Shown here piece after piece: positions 5,167 to 6,637 of a stretch of 6,637 nucleotides of DNA. Each line of letters starts with the position of its first letter. Position 1 is the first letter of the stretch. The position numbers were made by a program, and so were the translations under genes. The stretch spans positions 1 to 6,637 of the forward strand of contig JAGDDC010000239.1 of NCBI GenBank assembly GCA_017958245.1. Direction: 5' to 3'. The notes below the pieces were generated by a model. That model ran no database searches. It was not told where the DNA came from and was given only the letters and a program-made list of their open reading frames with translations. The stretch is from Lachnospiraceae bacterium. Lineage in GTDB: Bacteria > Bacillota_A > Clostridia > Lachnospirales > Lachnospiraceae.

Positions 5167-6637
5167 TCAGCCTTGCGCCATCCCGCGCTCGCGCACGTAC
5201 TCCACCTTGCGCCCGATCATCTCGTCGATGCGGCTCACATAATCCCGCACGCTCTTTACGTTCTCAACTCTCCTGAACTTCTCCGTGCCGACGATCACCT
5301 TCGACGACGCGCCGGCTCCAAGTCCAAGTAGAGTTTGTTTTGCCTCCATACTCAAGATGTTGTAGAGACATTCGAAGCCGGGCTTTGAGTAACCGACATT
5401 TTCGAGGTTGTCGGTCATGTTCTTCTGCCTGTAGAGGTAGTAGGGCTCGTACCCTCGCCTCTTTGCAAATGCGTCCGCCATCCTCTGCATCTCCTGCACC
5501 CCGGTGGCCTCCATCCCCTCGTACTGTTCTTTGCCCGTGACAAGCCTTGCGGCGCGCTTTCGCGCGAGTGTATGTACGGTGAGCCCCTCGGGGTCAAGCT
5601 TTTCTATCTCGCTTAAAGTGTGCTCGAAGTCATCCGGCGTCTCGCCCGTGAGCCCCATTATAAGGTCCATGTTGATGTTTTCATGCCCGCACTCCCTCGC
5701 AAGCCTGAAAGCATCGACCACCATGTCTGCCGTGTGCTCCCTGCCTATGAGCCTGAGAGTCTTGTCCGACATGGTCTGGGGGTTGATGGATATCCTGTTT
5801 ACGCCCATCTCCTTTAGCATTGAGAGATGCTCGCGCGTGATCGTATCGGGCCTTCCTGCCTCCACGGAGAACTCTGTCACTTTCGGGTCTATCGCAAACT
5901 CCCTGCAGACCCTTTCTATCAGGTCTCCCAGCTCCCCGGGCGCGATGGAAGTCGGCGTCCCGCCTCCAAAATACACGGTCGTGACCTTCTTCCCCGCGAA
6001 GAGCTCCGCTGCGGCCGCGATCTCCTTCTTCAAGGCTTCAAGATAAGGCCCCACAAGAGCCCTGTTCGGCCCAATCGGTGTCGATCCGAAGGTGCAGTAG
6101 TTGCAAATGCTCGGACAGAACGGAATTCCCACATAGAGGCTCAGTGTATCTTCAAAGCCCTCCGCTGGCCTACCATCTCCTGCACGGCTCCCTGTCTCCT
6201 CGGGCCTAACACTTCCTGCTCCTCCGCTTGCGGCGCGTCTTAAAAGCTCCCGCTCCTTGCCCGCTACCGCGGTCGCAAGTTCTATCTTTCCATCGCTGCA
6301 CAGGTATCTGCGCTTTATGTAGCCTTGCAGATCTTCGTTGCCCTCATCCATCTGCTCCATGAAGAGCTTGGTGGGCCTGACTCCCGTGAGTATCCCCCAC
6401 GGCAGCTCTCTGCCCGTATGGCGGCTAAGCACCGTGTAGAGCGCTCTGAGGACGTGATCCCTGAACTCGTTGTGAACCCTCTCCGGTGCGGCATCCGCAA
6501 GGAAGCATGAGTCTCCCTCGCAGGCTCTCGCCTCTATATAGGCCCTGACCTCTCCTTCTTCCGCGGCCTCCCCCGGATCGCCCGCCTTCTCTGTACCTGC
6601 CTCCAAAGCTCCCGCCTTAAAAGCGCCCGCCTTCTCC
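5167..6637 (-). CDS. hemZ: HemZ-type radical SAM protein (coproporphyrinogen dehydrogenase-like), 5' partial
   Basis: Radical SAM protein of the HemN/HemW/HemZ group, classically annotated as oxygen-independent coproporphyrinogen III oxidase for heme synthesis. Numbering from a TTG at 6606, it shows the upstream HemZ signature LPWGILTGVRPTKL (68-81), the cluster motif CPSICNYC (C164, C168, C171, a CX3CX2C site followed by TF), the SAM-contacting GGGTP (214-218), and the C-terminal HemZ signature PYYLYRQKNM followed by NLENVGY. The fourth motif position is F rather than the Cys of true HemN, as in HemW/HemZ, so catalytic coproporphyrinogen oxidation is not assured. The frame stays open to the right edge with no stop and TTG is a poor start, so the real start and most of the N-terminal domain lie outside the window. 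Odd features are an Ala/Gly/Glu/Lys repeat near the edge and a Gly/Arg-rich linker (about residues 125-151) before the radical SAM core. It ends in TGA 59 bases before the preferred HD-GYP start. Confidence 0.9.
   Translation of the reverse strand, partial: EKAGAFKAGALEAGTEKAGDPGEAAEEGEVRAYIEARACEGDSCFLADAAPERVHNEFRDHVLRALYTVLSRHTGRELPWGILTGVRPTKLFMEQMDEGNEDLQGYIKRRYLCSDGKIELATAVAGKERELLRRAASGGAGSVRPEETGSRAGDGRPAEGFEDTLSLYVGIPFCPSICNYCTFGSTPIGPNRALVGPYLEALKKEIAAAAELFAGKKVTTVYFGGGTPTSIAPGELGDLIERVCREFAIDPKVTEFSVEAGRPDTITREHLSMLKEMGVNRISINPQTMSDKTLRLIGREHTADMVVDAFRLARECGHENINMDLIMGLTGETPDDFEHTLSEIEKLDPEGLTVHTLARKRAARLVTGKEQYEGMEATGVQEMQRMADAFAKRRGYEPYYLYRQKNMTDNLENVGYSKPGFECLYNILSMEAKQTLLGLGAGASSKVIVGTEKFRRVENVKSVRDYVSRIDEMIGRKVEYVRERGMAQG

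Overview
The window looks like a chromosomal housekeeping segment of a moderately GC-rich anaerobic member of the Clostridia (Bacillota). This is inferred from a HemZ-type radical SAM protein next to aspS, a Clostridium-like AspRS variant, AGGAGG ribosome binding sites, and a ferredoxin-fused aldo/keto reductase. No phage, IS, CRISPR, rRNA or tRNA gene is visible. All five genes lie on the minus strand, so transcription runs from high to low coordinates.

In transcription order: (1) a hemZ-type radical SAM gene whose N-terminus runs off the right edge; (2) a small stand-alone HD-GYP gene, probably a cyclic-dinucleotide phosphodiesterase; (3) a strong promoter, an unusual hairpin-rich leader and aspS (aspartyl-tRNA synthetase), closed by a hairpin terminator usable in both directions; (4) a secreted lipoprotein of unknown function with acidic low-complexity segments; (5) an aldo/keto reductase with a C-terminal double [4Fe-4S] ferredoxin domain, ending 42 bases before the left edge. 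Coding density is high and no gap exceeds about 165 bases.

hemZ and aspS are frequent neighbours in Clostridia, commonly with hisS between them; here the HD-GYP gene holds the middle position. The lipoprotein and the reductase form a separate downstream block with no evident functional link to aspS.

The most unusual stretch is the aspS leader, about 4305-4450. An 8-base sequence (AGGTACAA on the coding strand) occurs twice, 84 bases apart, each time three bases before an in-frame start codon (TTG, then ATG). Removing one 84-base unit would place a perfect AGGAGG eight bases before the conserved AspRS ATG. This suggests that a small, palindrome-rich, frame-preserving segment has been inserted between the ribosome binding site and the start codon. 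It separates the two with a perfect 12-bp hairpin that buries the upstream TTG. The leader may act as a translational control element or create an N-terminally extended AspRS. I did not find a convincing wholly new multi-gene system in the window.
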